DNA from: Acetobacteraceae bacterium
GTDB lineage: Bacteria; Pseudomonadota; Alphaproteobacteria; Acetobacterales; Acetobacteraceae
Assembly (NCBI GenBank): GCA_027306955.1
Contig: DAHUXX010000260.1
Coordinates: forward strand, 1 to 7,875
DNA: 7,875 nucleotides
Direction of reading: 5' to 3'
The position numbers and the translations under genes were made by a program. The notes under the pieces are model-generated. The model saw nothing but the letters and a program-made list of their open reading frames with translations. It did not search any database and was not told the DNA's origin. This document shows, one piece after another, positions 1-6,786 of the stretch; positions within the stretch are counted from its first letter, which is position 1, and each line of letters begins with the position of its first letter.

Positions 1-247
1 CGAACGCCGCGTCGTTCACCGCGCCGGCGGCAACGAGGTCGCGCACGATGCCGGGGATCGCCGCGCGCGCGGCGCGGGAGGCCGCCGGGTCGCCGCCCGC
101 GCGCTCCCACCGCTCGACGCGGCGGGCGAGCACGCGCGCGAGGCTCGCCTCGGTCGCGGCGAAGCGCGCGAGATGGGCAAGCGCCGCCTCGCGCAGGGAG
201 GCGGCATCGGGCGCGGGTCTGGCCGCCGTGCGATCGGGCATTTGCAT
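1..247 (-). CDS. recX: Regulatory protein RecX-like, N-terminal part (runs off left edge)
   Basis: Reading the minus strand from the ATG at 247-245 gives 82 open codons to the window edge. RecX proteins are small helical regulators that bind RecA and limit its filament formation and recombinase activity in the cytoplasm. The visible part matches the RecX N-terminal pattern: SLREAALAHLARF at about residues 17-29, then a Leu/Arg-rich helix (SLARVLARRVERW, about 34-46), then AIPGIVRDLVAAGAVNDAAF at about 63-82. The last stretch corresponds to the family's helix followed by 'G-x-(V/L)-(N/D)-D-x-x-(F/Y/A)'. About half of a usual 150-200-residue protein is present. There is no clear Shine-Dalgarno. 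A second ATG lies two codons in, at 241-239, and a GTG eight codons upstream is possible. It is transcribed divergently from the gene at 452. No alphaproteobacterial LexA box was seen in the gap. The family assignment rests on recalled sequence style. Confidence 0.72.
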   Translation of the reverse strand, partial: MQMPDRTAARPAPDAASLREAALAHLARFAATEASLARVLARRVERWERAGGDPAASRAARAAIPGIVRDLVAAGAVNDAAF

Positions 248-451
248 GATCGTGGCACGGGTTGCGCGCACCGCGAAGAGGCGGCGGGACGGACAGGTTG
301 CTTGCGGCGCACCGGCCGCACGATCCGCGCAAGCGCCGCGGACACGCCGCGGGCAGCGACGGCGGACGCGCCGCCGCGCCAGCGGATTCGATTCGACGCC
401 CCGAGAACCCCACGCTAAGGTATCATTCCGGCTACGGTTCGAGAGGTGGTG

Positions 452-1024
452 ATGGCCAACCCTATCGACGACGTCAGCAACGATTGGAAGATGGCGGCCC
501 TGATCGGCATCGCCGGCGCCTACGGCGGCGGGGCCGGCATGTTCTTTTTCCTGATCCAGAGCGACAAGCTCGGCGCGCAGGAGCCGATGATCCTGACCGC
601 GTCGGGCCTCGGGCTCGGCGGCAACGCCTCCGGCGTCCCGTACGACACGTTCATGGACGCGATGAATAAGAAAGCGGTCAGCTACGCGCCGCTCACTGTC
701 GTGACCCCGTTTTCGGTGCGCATGCTGCACACCAGCGCGGGCATCTATACCAGCGCCGGGCTGGGGGTGGGGCCCCTCAGCTATGGCTGGTCGTATCTCG
801 ATGCGGGCCGCAATGGAGCAAAGTTCTTCACCTCCTCCGGCATGGGGGGCAATGTCGGCTCCGCGAGCGGCGCAGTGGCGTTCGCCGGCTCGTGGTACTC
901 CTACAAACTGAACGGGAACTCGATCAATCCGGTGCCGGCCTACAAGAAGAGCCTGCTGGACTCGATCGAGGATCTTGGCCGCTCGTGGGAGCAGGGGTTC
1001 CGCAACCTCGCGGGGATGCCCTAG
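452..1024 (+). CDS. Unrecognised glycine-rich protein with one N-terminal membrane segment
   Basis: This is a 190-residue protein that I do not recognise. The start is taken as ATG 452 because GAGAGG (441-446) lies 5 nt upstream; two GTG codons directly before it (446, 449) would only add two residues. A short polar head (1-13, MANPIDDVSNDWK) is followed by one convincing hydrophobic segment, about 14-36, rich in Gly, Ala and Phe. No lipobox or signal-peptidase site is evident. The rest is rich in Gly, Ser and Tyr (for example about 94-116 and 128-151), with alternating small and aromatic residues that suggest beta structure. A charged C-terminal helix follows (about 164-186). It is a single gene, divergent from recX and followed by a separate argD transcription unit. 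A membrane-anchored or envelope protein is the most that can be inferred. The ORF itself is well supported by its start, composition and position. Confidence 0.7.
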   Translation: MANPIDDVSNDWKMAALIGIAGAYGGGAGMFFFLIQSDKLGAQEPMILTASGLGLGGNASGVPYDTFMDAMNKKAVSYAPLTVVTPFSVRMLHTSAGIYTSAGLGVGPLSYGWSYLDAGRNGAKFFTSSGMGGNVGSASGAVAFAGSWYSYKLNGNSINPVPAYKKSLLDSIEDLGRSWEQGFRNLAGMP

Positions 1025-1111
1025 CGCCACGACCGGCGATCGCCCGAGCCTCCCGGGCGCACCCGCGCTGCCGGCGCAGGGCGGAAATGCATGCCGTTTC
1101 CCAGCAAAAGT

Positions 1112-1141
1112 TTGACGGGCCGGCGATTTCCCTCGCATGCT
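1112..1141 (+). promoter_or_regulatory. Candidate sigma-70-type promoter for argD-argF
   Basis: TTGACG at 1112-1117 is a near-consensus -35 element. CATGCT at 1136-1141 is a weaker -10 candidate 18 bp downstream, directly followed by an AT-rich run (TTATTTTTT) that is unusual in this G+C-rich DNA. It lies in the 173-nt gap between the 190-residue ORF and argD, so the leader would be roughly 50 nt. The -35 is good and the -10 uncertain. I found no ArgR-type operator. Confidence 0.38.
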
Positions 1142-1149
1142 TATTTTTT

Positions 1150-1170
1150 GGCCTTCCGTCGGGGAGGGCC
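1150..1170 (+). promoter_or_regulatory. Hairpin in the argD 5' leader
   Basis: GGCCTTCC (1150-1157) pairs with GGAGGGCC (1163-1170) over 8 bp with one G-T wobble and a 5-nt loop. It ends 27 nt before the argD start and just before the two purine-rich ribosome-binding candidates at 1177-1181 and 1185-1189. The T-run lies on the 5' side of the stem, so it does not fit a terminator in either direction. A role in leader folding or mRNA stability is possible; chance is also possible in such G+C-rich DNA. Confidence 0.3.
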
Positions 1171-1197
1171 TCGGGCAAGGAAACAGGAACCCGCACG

Positions 1198-2390
1198 ATG
1201 ATCGCCGCCTTGATGCCGAACTACAACCGCGCCGACCTCGCCTTCGAGCGGGGCGAAGGCGCCTGGCTGTGGACGGTGGACGGTCGACGATTTCTCGACT
1301 TCGGGGCGGGGATTGCCACCTCCTCGCTCGGCCACGGCCATCCGGGCCTGACCAGGGCCATCGCGGAGCAGGCAGCGCGCGTCATGCACGTCTCCAACCT
1401 CTACCGCGTGCCGCAGGCCGAGAAACTGGCCCAGCGCCTGGTCGAGGCGACCTTCGCGGACAGCGTCTTCTTCTGCAACTCGGGGGCCGAGGCCAACGAG
1501 GGCATGGTGAAGATGATGCGCAAGACCATGTCCGAGACCGGGCACGAGGACCGCTACCGCTTCATCTGTTTCGAAGGCGCGTTCCACGGCCGCACGCTCG
1601 CCATGCTCGCGGCCACCGGCAACGCGAAATACCTCAAGGGTTACGGGCCCGAATGCGCGGGCTTCGACCATGTGCCGTTCAACAACCTCAACGCCGTGCG
1701 CGCGGCGATCACGAAGGAAACGGCGGGCATCATCGTCGAGCCGATCCAGGGCGAGGGCGGCGTCCGGCCCGCGCATCTGCAGTTCCTGCGCGACCTGCGC
1801 GCCACCTGCGACGAATACGGACTGCTGCTGGGGCTCGACGAGATCCAGTGCGGCATGGGGCGCACCGGCAAGCTCTTCGCGCATGAATGGGCCGGCATCA
1901 CGCCGGACGTGATGAGCGCGGCCAAGGGCATCGGCGGCGGCTTCCCGCTCGGCGCGGTGCTGGCGACCGAGGCGGTGGCGAAACACATGCTGCCGGGCAC
2001 GCACGGCACCACCTTCGGGGGCAACCCGCTCGCCTGCGCCGCCGGCAACGCGGTGCTGGATGTGATGCTCGCGCCGGGCTTCCTCGACGGCGTCGCGCGC
2101 AAGGGCAGCCGCCTGTGGGACGAACTTTCCGCGGTGGTGAAGGAATTCCCCGCGGTGTTCGAGGAACTGCGCGGCGCGGGCCTGATGCTCGGGCTCAAAT
2201 GCGTGCTGCCCGTGGGCGACGTGAACAACGCGCTGATGGCCGAGGGGATGCTCGCGGTGACGGCGGCGGAGAACGTGTTGCGCCTGGTGCCGCCGCTGGT
2301 GATCACCGATGAGGATATCACGCAGGGCGTGGAGATGGTGCGCCGTGCCGCGCGCCGCTGCCAGCCGAGTGCGGCCAGGGTCGCCGCGAA

Positions 2391-2394
<4 letters not shown>
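1198..2394 (+). CDS. argD: Acetylornithine aminotransferase (class-III, PLP-dependent)
   Basis: The product (398 residues) converts N-acetylglutamate semialdehyde and glutamate to N-acetylornithine and 2-oxoglutarate in arginine biosynthesis. Many ArgD enzymes also act as succinyldiaminopimelate aminotransferase in lysine synthesis. Class-III aminotransferase landmarks appear in order: GAGIATSSLGHGHP (36-49), the phosphate-binding NSGAEANEG (94-102), FHGRT (129-133), EPIQGEGG (181-188), LDEIQCGMGRTG (213-224) with Asp214 for the pyridine nitrogen, the Schiff-base Lys243 in AAKGIGGG, and THGTTFGGNP (268-277). The length is normal for ArgD. ATG 1198 is preferred because AGGAA (1185-1189) lies 8 nt upstream and the protein then begins with the usual ArgD N-terminus; the frame is open further upstream without family similarity. 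The stop overlaps the GTG of argF by 4 bp (GTGA), implying translational coupling. No active-site residue is missing. Confidence 0.96.
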
Positions 2395-3350
<956 letters not shown>

Positions 3351-3353
3351 GCG

Positions 3354-3372
3354 CCAGGCGCTTTGCGCCTGG
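3354..3372. repeat. Perfect 8-bp hairpin just after argF (REP-like or terminator-like)
   Basis: CCAGGCGC (3354-3361) and GCGCCTGG (3365-3372) form a perfect 8-bp stem with a TTT loop, starting 3 nt after the argF stop. No T-tract follows, so it is a poor intrinsic terminator by textbook rules. It could weakly terminate or stabilise the argDF mRNA, or be one copy of a short genomic palindrome family. Copy number cannot be judged from one window. Confidence 0.5.
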
Positions 3373-3394
3373 ACCCGCCTTCCGGGAGATGGTC

Positions 3395-4184
3395 ATGCGC
3401 CTTGTCCCGCTCACCGCCGGCGCCTCGGGCATCCGCGCCTCTGTCGCGCACACCTTCCTCGATGCCGGCGACCGGGTTGCGGTGTGCGGCATCGCGGAGG
3501 TGAGGATCCCGGGCGTGGTGGCAATGCGCTGCGACATGGGCGTGCGCGCCGAGATCGAGCGCATCGTGTCGGAGGCCGTCGCCGCGCTCGGCGGGCTCGA
3601 CGTGCTGGTCAACAACGCCGGCATCGCCGGTCCGACGGCGCCGGTGGAGGCAGTCGATCCCGCGGGATGGGACCGTGTGATGGCGGTGAACATCACCGCG
3701 ATGTTCGACACGACCAGGCTCGCGATCCCACACCTGAAACGTTCTTAACGCGGCACGATCATCACCATGTCCTCCGCCGCGGGGCGCTTCGGCTACGCGA
3801 ACCGCTCGCCCTACGCGGCGTCGGAATGGGCGGTCGTCGGGTTCACCAAGACGCTGGCAATCGAGCTCGGGCGCGACGGCATCACCGCGGACGCCATCCT
3901 GCCGGGCTCGGTCGATGGCGAACGGATATGCCGCGTGATGTCGGGAGGGGCGGAGGCCGCGGGGATCTCGCCCGAGGAGGCGATCGCGCAGAGAATCGCC
4001 ACGCAGAGCCTGAAGAAATTCATCCCGCCGGAGGACGTGGCGGCGCTGATCCTGTTCCTCGCGTCTAGAGCAATATCCGACCAGATAGAATTATCTGGTC
4101 GGAGGTTGCTCTGGGCACGGGCGGATGATCGCGGGACGGGCGCGATCCATCGACGGGGACATGCAGCGCGCCGGCCAGGACTAG
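3395..4184 (+). pseudogene. Short-chain dehydrogenase/reductase (SDR), inactivated
   Basis: Intact relatives are Rossmann-fold NAD(P)-dependent oxidoreductases of about 250 residues. ATG 3395 has GGGAG (3384-3388) 6 nt upstream. Visible landmarks are a cofactor-loop remnant TAGASGIR (7-14), NNAG (73-76), VNI (98-100), MSSAAG (125-130), Tyr140 in SPYAASE (138-144), and an SDR-style C-terminus SIDGDMQRAGQD before TAG 4182-4184. Lesions: the last Gly of TGxxxGIG is Arg14; codon 118 is TAA (3746-3748) in the same frame, after LKRS and before RGTIITMSS; and the YxxxK lysine is Glu144 (GAA, 3824-3826). A 46-bp palindrome (4067-4112) after codon 224 also shifts the frame. Without it the span is 744 nt, exactly 248 codons including the final stop. 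A second fragment could start at ATG 3767, but it would lack the cofactor-binding half. The substrate is unknown. Its stop shares CTAG with the converging MFS gene. Confidence 0.85.
4067..4112. mobile_element. 46-bp near-perfect palindrome inserted in the SDR gene (MITE-like)
   Basis: The structure is AGAGCAA (4067-4073), two unpaired bases, TCCGACCAGATA (4076-4087), a GAAT loop, TATCTGGTCGGA (4092-4103), two unpaired bases, and TTGCTCT (4106-4112). That is 19 paired positions per arm interrupted by one 2-bp mismatch. It has 21 G/C of 46, much lower than its surroundings. It sits between the SDR codons for LFLAS and GHGRMIAG, and its length is 1 modulo 3, as needed to explain the frame change there. 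The left junction reads CTAG (4065-4068), which recalls the TA-targeting (CTAG-preferring) insertion of IS630/mariner-type elements; the right junction reads CTGG. There is no coding capacity, so any mobility would need a transposase acting in trans. The insertion is directly supported; the element family is inference. Confidence 0.65.
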
Positions 4185-5317
4185 CGGATCAGCAGCCAGG
4201 CCGGGATGGCGAGGGTGGAAAGCGCGGCGGCGGCGATGAACGCGCCTTGCGGGCCGCCGGCGAGGTCCGCCGCGTGGCCGCACAGCGCCGGGAAAACGAA
4301 GCCGCCGGCGTAATAGACGGTGTAGAAGATCGCCATGCCGATGCCGCGATTCTCCGGCCGCGTCGCGAGCGTGCCTGTGGCAACGATGATGCCGCCATGC
4401 ACGGCGCCGAGCGTGCCGAACAGCAGCGCCGTCGCGGGCAACGGGCCGCCGCCGACGGCCCAGACGATGGCGGCGAGCGTGCAGAGCGTACCGGCGAGGA
4501 AGACCGGCGTGTTGCCGAAGCGGTGCCCGACTGCGGCCCCCAACAGCACGAAGGCGAGGTTGGGCCAAGTGGCGAGCGGCACCACCGAGGCGGCGACGGC
4601 GCCCGCGAGATGCCGGACGGCCATCAGAGACGGCATGAACGCGAGGTAATTCGCGAAGCCCGCGTTGTAGAAAACCCACACCAGGCCCGCGAGGACGACG
4701 AGCCGCACCTCCCGCCGGCTCGGCCAGGCGAGCAGGCGCACCCCCGAGTACCGGGCCGGCGCAATCTCCCGCCAGGTGGCGAGCAGCAGCACGACGGGGA
4801 TGCCCGCGACGATGGCGCCGGCCGTGAAGGCGCAGCGCCAGCCGAGCCAGGCGGCGAGCGGGCCGAGGACAAGCGGTGCCAGCCCGACACCGATCGGGAA
4901 CGCGCCGGTCTGCAGCGAGGTGGCGAGCGAGAAGGCGCGGCCGCTGTAGCGCTCGGACAGGACCTTCCCCTGAAACACAAGGATCGCCACGGCACCGCTG
5001 CCGGAGATCAGGCGCCCCGCGCCGAACAGCACCACGCCCGGTGCCGCGGCGGAGAGCGCGCTGCCCAGCGTCATCAGCGCCATGCCGATAGCGAGCGCGT
5101 TGCGATCCCCGAGGCGCCTGCCGGCGAAGGCGACGGGAATGGCGAGCGCGACGCCGGGCAGCATGTAGAGCCCGACCAGCGTGCCGAACCCCGCGAAATC
5201 CAGCGCGAAGGCGTGGCGCAGCGCGGGGCCGAGCGTCGCCACGGTCTGCACCTGCAGACCGAACGCCATGCGTGCCAGCACGATGGCGGCGAGCGTGCCG
5301 AGATGGCCGCGCTTCAC
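4181..5317 (-). CDS. MFS transporter, 12 membrane segments predicted
   Basis: This is a 378-residue integral inner-membrane protein of the major facilitator superfamily, likely a proton-coupled exporter or importer; the substrate is not evident. Hydrophobic stretches fall into two sets of six, roughly 8-28, 43-65, 74-93, 95-115, 130-152 and 160-180, then 205-228, 235-260, 270-290, 293-318, 325-345 and 358-376, separated by a short charged loop (about 182-204). The MFS motif A remnant GRRLGDR is at 66-72 in the loop between helices 2 and 3, and Arg102 in GAGRLISGSG (99-108) is the motif-B-type arginine of helix 4. The GTG start at 5317-5315 overlaps the TGA of the upstream GNAT gene (GTGA), and AAGGAG (5328-5323) lies 5 nt before it. 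Reading further upstream only gives antisense of the GNAT gene. It forms an operon with the GNAT gene. The stop at 4183-4181 overlaps the SDR relic's stop. Confidence 0.88.
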   Translation of the reverse strand: MKRGHLGTLAAIVLARMAFGLQVQTVATLGPALRHAFALDFAGFGTLVGLYMLPGVALAIPVAFAGRRLGDRNALAIGMALMTLGSALSAAAPGVVLFGAGRLISGSGAVAILVFQGKVLSERYSGRAFSLATSLQTGAFPIGVGLAPLVLGPLAAWLGWRCAFTAGAIVAGIPVVLLLATWREIAPARYSGVRLLAWPSRREVRLVVLAGLVWVFYNAGFANYLAFMPSLMAVRHLAGAVAASVVPLATWPNLAFVLLGAAVGHRFGNTPVFLAGTLCTLAAIVWAVGGGPLPATALLFGTLGAVHGGIIVATGTLATRPENRGIGMAIFYTVYYAGGFVFPALCGHAADLAGGPQGAFIAAAALSTLAIPAWLLIR

Positions 5318-5790
5318 GAGAGCTCCTTCACCATGTCCACGAAGGTCGCATGTGCATAGCCGGGGTGGGCGTGCCGCGCCGCCTCGCGGAAGCCGGCGGT
5401 GGCGAAGAAGGCGCGGTTGGCGGCGAGGGTGAGCCGCGTCGAGAGCCGGAGCCGCGGCAGGCCCTGGTGGCGCGCCTCGTCCTCCGCGGCGGCGAGCAGC
5501 CGGCTGGCAAGACCCTGGCGGCGATGGCGTGGGCGGACGCTGACGCGGCTCACGTAAAGCCCGCCATCCTTCTCCTGCCACAGCAGACAGGCGGTCATGG
5601 CGGAGTCGGCGAACGCGCCCACGCCGCCGCCACCCGCCGCGAACAGGGCGCGCACGCCGGCGGCGCTCTCGCCCAGGGCGGAGGCCGGCGGATCGACCAG
5701 CGGGTTGGCGGCAAAGGCGGCCCGGACGGTGCGGGCCACGGCGGCGGCATCTGCGGTCAGCAAAGGGCGCAGCGCGAGCAGGTTCGTCAT
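5314..5790 (-). CDS. GNAT family N-acetyltransferase
   Basis: This is a 158-residue cytoplasmic protein of the Gcn5-related acetyltransferase fold, which transfers an acetyl group from acetyl-CoA to an amine; the acceptor is unknown. An N-terminal helical region (about 8-50) is followed by the beta4 strand LYVSRVSVRPRHRRQGLASRLL within 78-99. This contains the acetyl-CoA pyrophosphate loop of the form R/Q-x-x-G-x-A/G: Arg90, Arg91, Gln92, Gly93, Leu94, Ala95. The C-terminal part, with NRAFFATAGF (125-134), is the usual 'A-x-x-F/Y-x-x-x-G-F' signature of the family. The start ATG 5790-5788 has no strong ribosome site. It is the first gene of a two-gene unit with the MFS transporter (4-bp overlap), which suggests a shared job such as modification plus export of a small compound, but that is inference. 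It is divergent from hslO across a 66-nt gap. Confidence 0.88.
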   Translation of the reverse strand: MTNLLALRPLLTADAAAVARTVRAAFAANPLVDPPASALGESAAGVRALFAAGGGGVGAFADSAMTACLLWQEKDGGLYVSRVSVRPRHRRQGLASRLLAAAEDEARHQGLPRLRLSTRLTLAANRAFFATAGFREAARHAHPGYAHATFVDMVKELS

Positions 5791-5842
5791 GCGGCGGGAC
5801 GTTTCATTGCCGGCGACGGTAGCGGGCGGGCGGCGCAGCGCC

Positions 5843-5848
5843 TATTCT
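5843..5848 (+). promoter_or_regulatory. Candidate -10 element for hslO
   Basis: TATTCT (5843-5848) is a good -10 hexamer in a short AT-rich patch between the divergent GNAT gene and hslO. It predicts a transcript starting near 5855, at or just before ATG 5857, so the mRNA could be leaderless; no Shine-Dalgarno is visible there. No convincing -35 was found at 16-18 bp (TAGCGG at 5820-5825 is poor). Confidence 0.33.
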
Positions 5849-5856
5849 GTATGTGC

Positions 5857-6717
5857 ATGGCCGACACGCCCGCCTTTCTCGACGCCGACCGGCCCGACGT
5901 GCCGGATATCGTGATCCCGCGCGGGATCCTGCCGTTCCACCTGCCCGGCCGCCCGGTGCGGGGCCGGCTGGTGCGGCTCGGCCCGCTCGCCGACGCGCTG
6001 CTCTCGCGCCACGACAATCCGGAGGTGGTGACGCGGCTACAGGGCAGGGCGCTGGCGCTGGCGGCCGGCCTCGCCGGGGCGCTGAAGTTCCGCGGCTCCT
6101 TCTCGCTGCAGGCAAAGGGCGATGGGCCGGTCCCGCTGCTCCTCGCGGACTGCACCGAGGCGGGGGCGCTGCGCGGCTACGCGCGGGTTCTGGAAGAAGC
6201 GATCGAGGCGGCGGCCATCCGCGACGACATGACCGACGCGCAACTGCTCGGCGAAGGCTACCTCGCCTTCACCGTGGACCAGGGGCCGGACACGGACCGC
6301 CACCAGGGAATCGTCGCCATCGGCGGCGAGACGCTGGAGGCGATGGCGCTCGGCTATTTCCGCGAGAGCGAGCAGATGGGCGCCTGGATCCGCCTCGCCG
6401 CGACGCGGACCGCGGACGGTTGGCGCGCGGCAGGGCTGATCCTCGAGCGTGTCGCGGCTGGCGACAACGACGCGTGGGACACGGCGACGGCGCTGGCCGA
6501 GACGCTTACAGAGGACGAGCTGCTCGACGACGCGCTGGACGGCGAGACGCTGCTGTGGCGCCTGTTCGCCGTCGAGGGCGTGGCGGCGGACCGGGCGCGC
6601 GCGCTCGCCTATGGCTGCCGGTGCTCGCGCCAGCGGCTCTCGACCATCCTCGCGGGCTTCGAGGCGGACGACCTCGACCACATGACCGTGGACGGCGAGA
6701 TCGTGATGAACTGCTAG
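5857..6717 (+). CDS. hslO: Hsp33 redox-regulated chaperone, truncated by TAG inside its CxxC zinc motif
   Basis: Hsp33 is a cytoplasmic holdase chaperone switched on by oxidation. Four conserved cysteines (CxC, 27-32 residues, CxxC) bind zinc when reduced and form disulfides under oxidative stress. The N-terminal domain is intact and typical: GILPFHLPGRPVRGRLVRLG (23-42), LSRHDNPEVV (49-58), LKFRGSFSLQAKGDGPV (76-92) and GALRGYAR (103-110). The CxC is present (Cys254, Cys256 in YGCRCSRQRL), and 29 residues later comes Cys286 in GEIVMNC. The next codon is TAG (6715-6717), where relatives have an acidic residue (CEFC), so the fourth zinc cysteine is cut off. The product would be 286 residues instead of 309. 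ATG 5857 is chosen because of the -10 at 5843-5848; ATG 5851 (+2 residues) is possible. hslO often directly follows argF in alphaproteobacteria; here an accessory block separates them. A sequencing error is the main alternative. Confidence 0.93.
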   Translation: MADTPAFLDADRPDVPDIVIPRGILPFHLPGRPVRGRLVRLGPLADALLSRHDNPEVVTRLQGRALALAAGLAGALKFRGSFSLQAKGDGPVPLLLADCTEAGALRGYARVLEEAIEAAAIRDDMTDAQLLGEGYLAFTVDQGPDTDRHQGIVAIGGETLEAMALGYFRESEQMGAWIRLAATRTADGWRAAGLILERVAAGDNDAWDTATALAETLTEDELLDDALDGETLLWRLFAVEGVAADRARALAYGCRCSRQRLSTILAGFEADDLDHMTVDGEIVMNC

Positions 6718-6786
6718 TTCTGCAACTATTCGTTTCGGTTTCCGCGCGACGAGGTGCGCGGCAGGGAAGAGTCGGGAACAGGATGA
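6718..6786 (+). other. hslO: Untranslated remnant of the hslO 3' end (lost 22 residues)
   Basis: Directly after the TAG, the same frame continues FCNYSFRFPRDEVRG and so on for 22 codons to TGA 6784-6786. The phrase C-x-F-C-N-Y-x-F-R-F is the normal Hsp33 ending around the second zinc cysteine pair, so this is former coding sequence. The TGA overlaps the ATG of the lipoprotein gene (ATGA at 6783-6786), a preserved sign of former translational coupling. If the TAG is real and not read through, this stretch now acts only as spacer and ribosome-binding region for the lipoprotein. Confidence 0.88.

Noticed and set aside
248..451. A LexA/SOS box or strong promoter between recX and the divergent gene.
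   Set aside because: No GAAC-N7-GAAC or GTTC-N7-GTTC pair is present; the only -35/-10 pair (TTCGAC 392-397, TAAGGT 416-421) is weak.
892..1197. An upstream extension of argD giving 500 residues.
   Set aside because: The added part overlaps the 190-residue ORF, lacks ArgD similarity, and the ribosome site is at 1185-1189.
4127..4147. Inverted repeat GATCGCG/CGCGATC as a terminator for the MFS gene.
   Set aside because: There is no T-tract, and the sequence is explained as SDR C-terminal codons (GRMIAGRARS).
4110..4180. An SDR-like C-terminus on the minus strand (LAGALHVPVDGS) suggesting an inversion.
   Set aside because: The plus strand of the same bases gives a better SDR ending (SIDGDMQ) in a frame explained by the 46-bp insertion, so no inversion is needed.
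3767..5359. A 530-codon open frame on the plus strand continuing from the SDR relic.
   Set aside because: Only the first about 100 codons are SDR-like. Beyond the palindrome it is the antisense of the MFS and GNAT genes, open only because of high G+C.
6715..6717. Recoding of TAG (pyrrolysine or reassigned stop) in hslO.
   Set aside because: TAG ends three other credible genes here, no recoding element is visible, and a single-base change from GAG explains it more simply.
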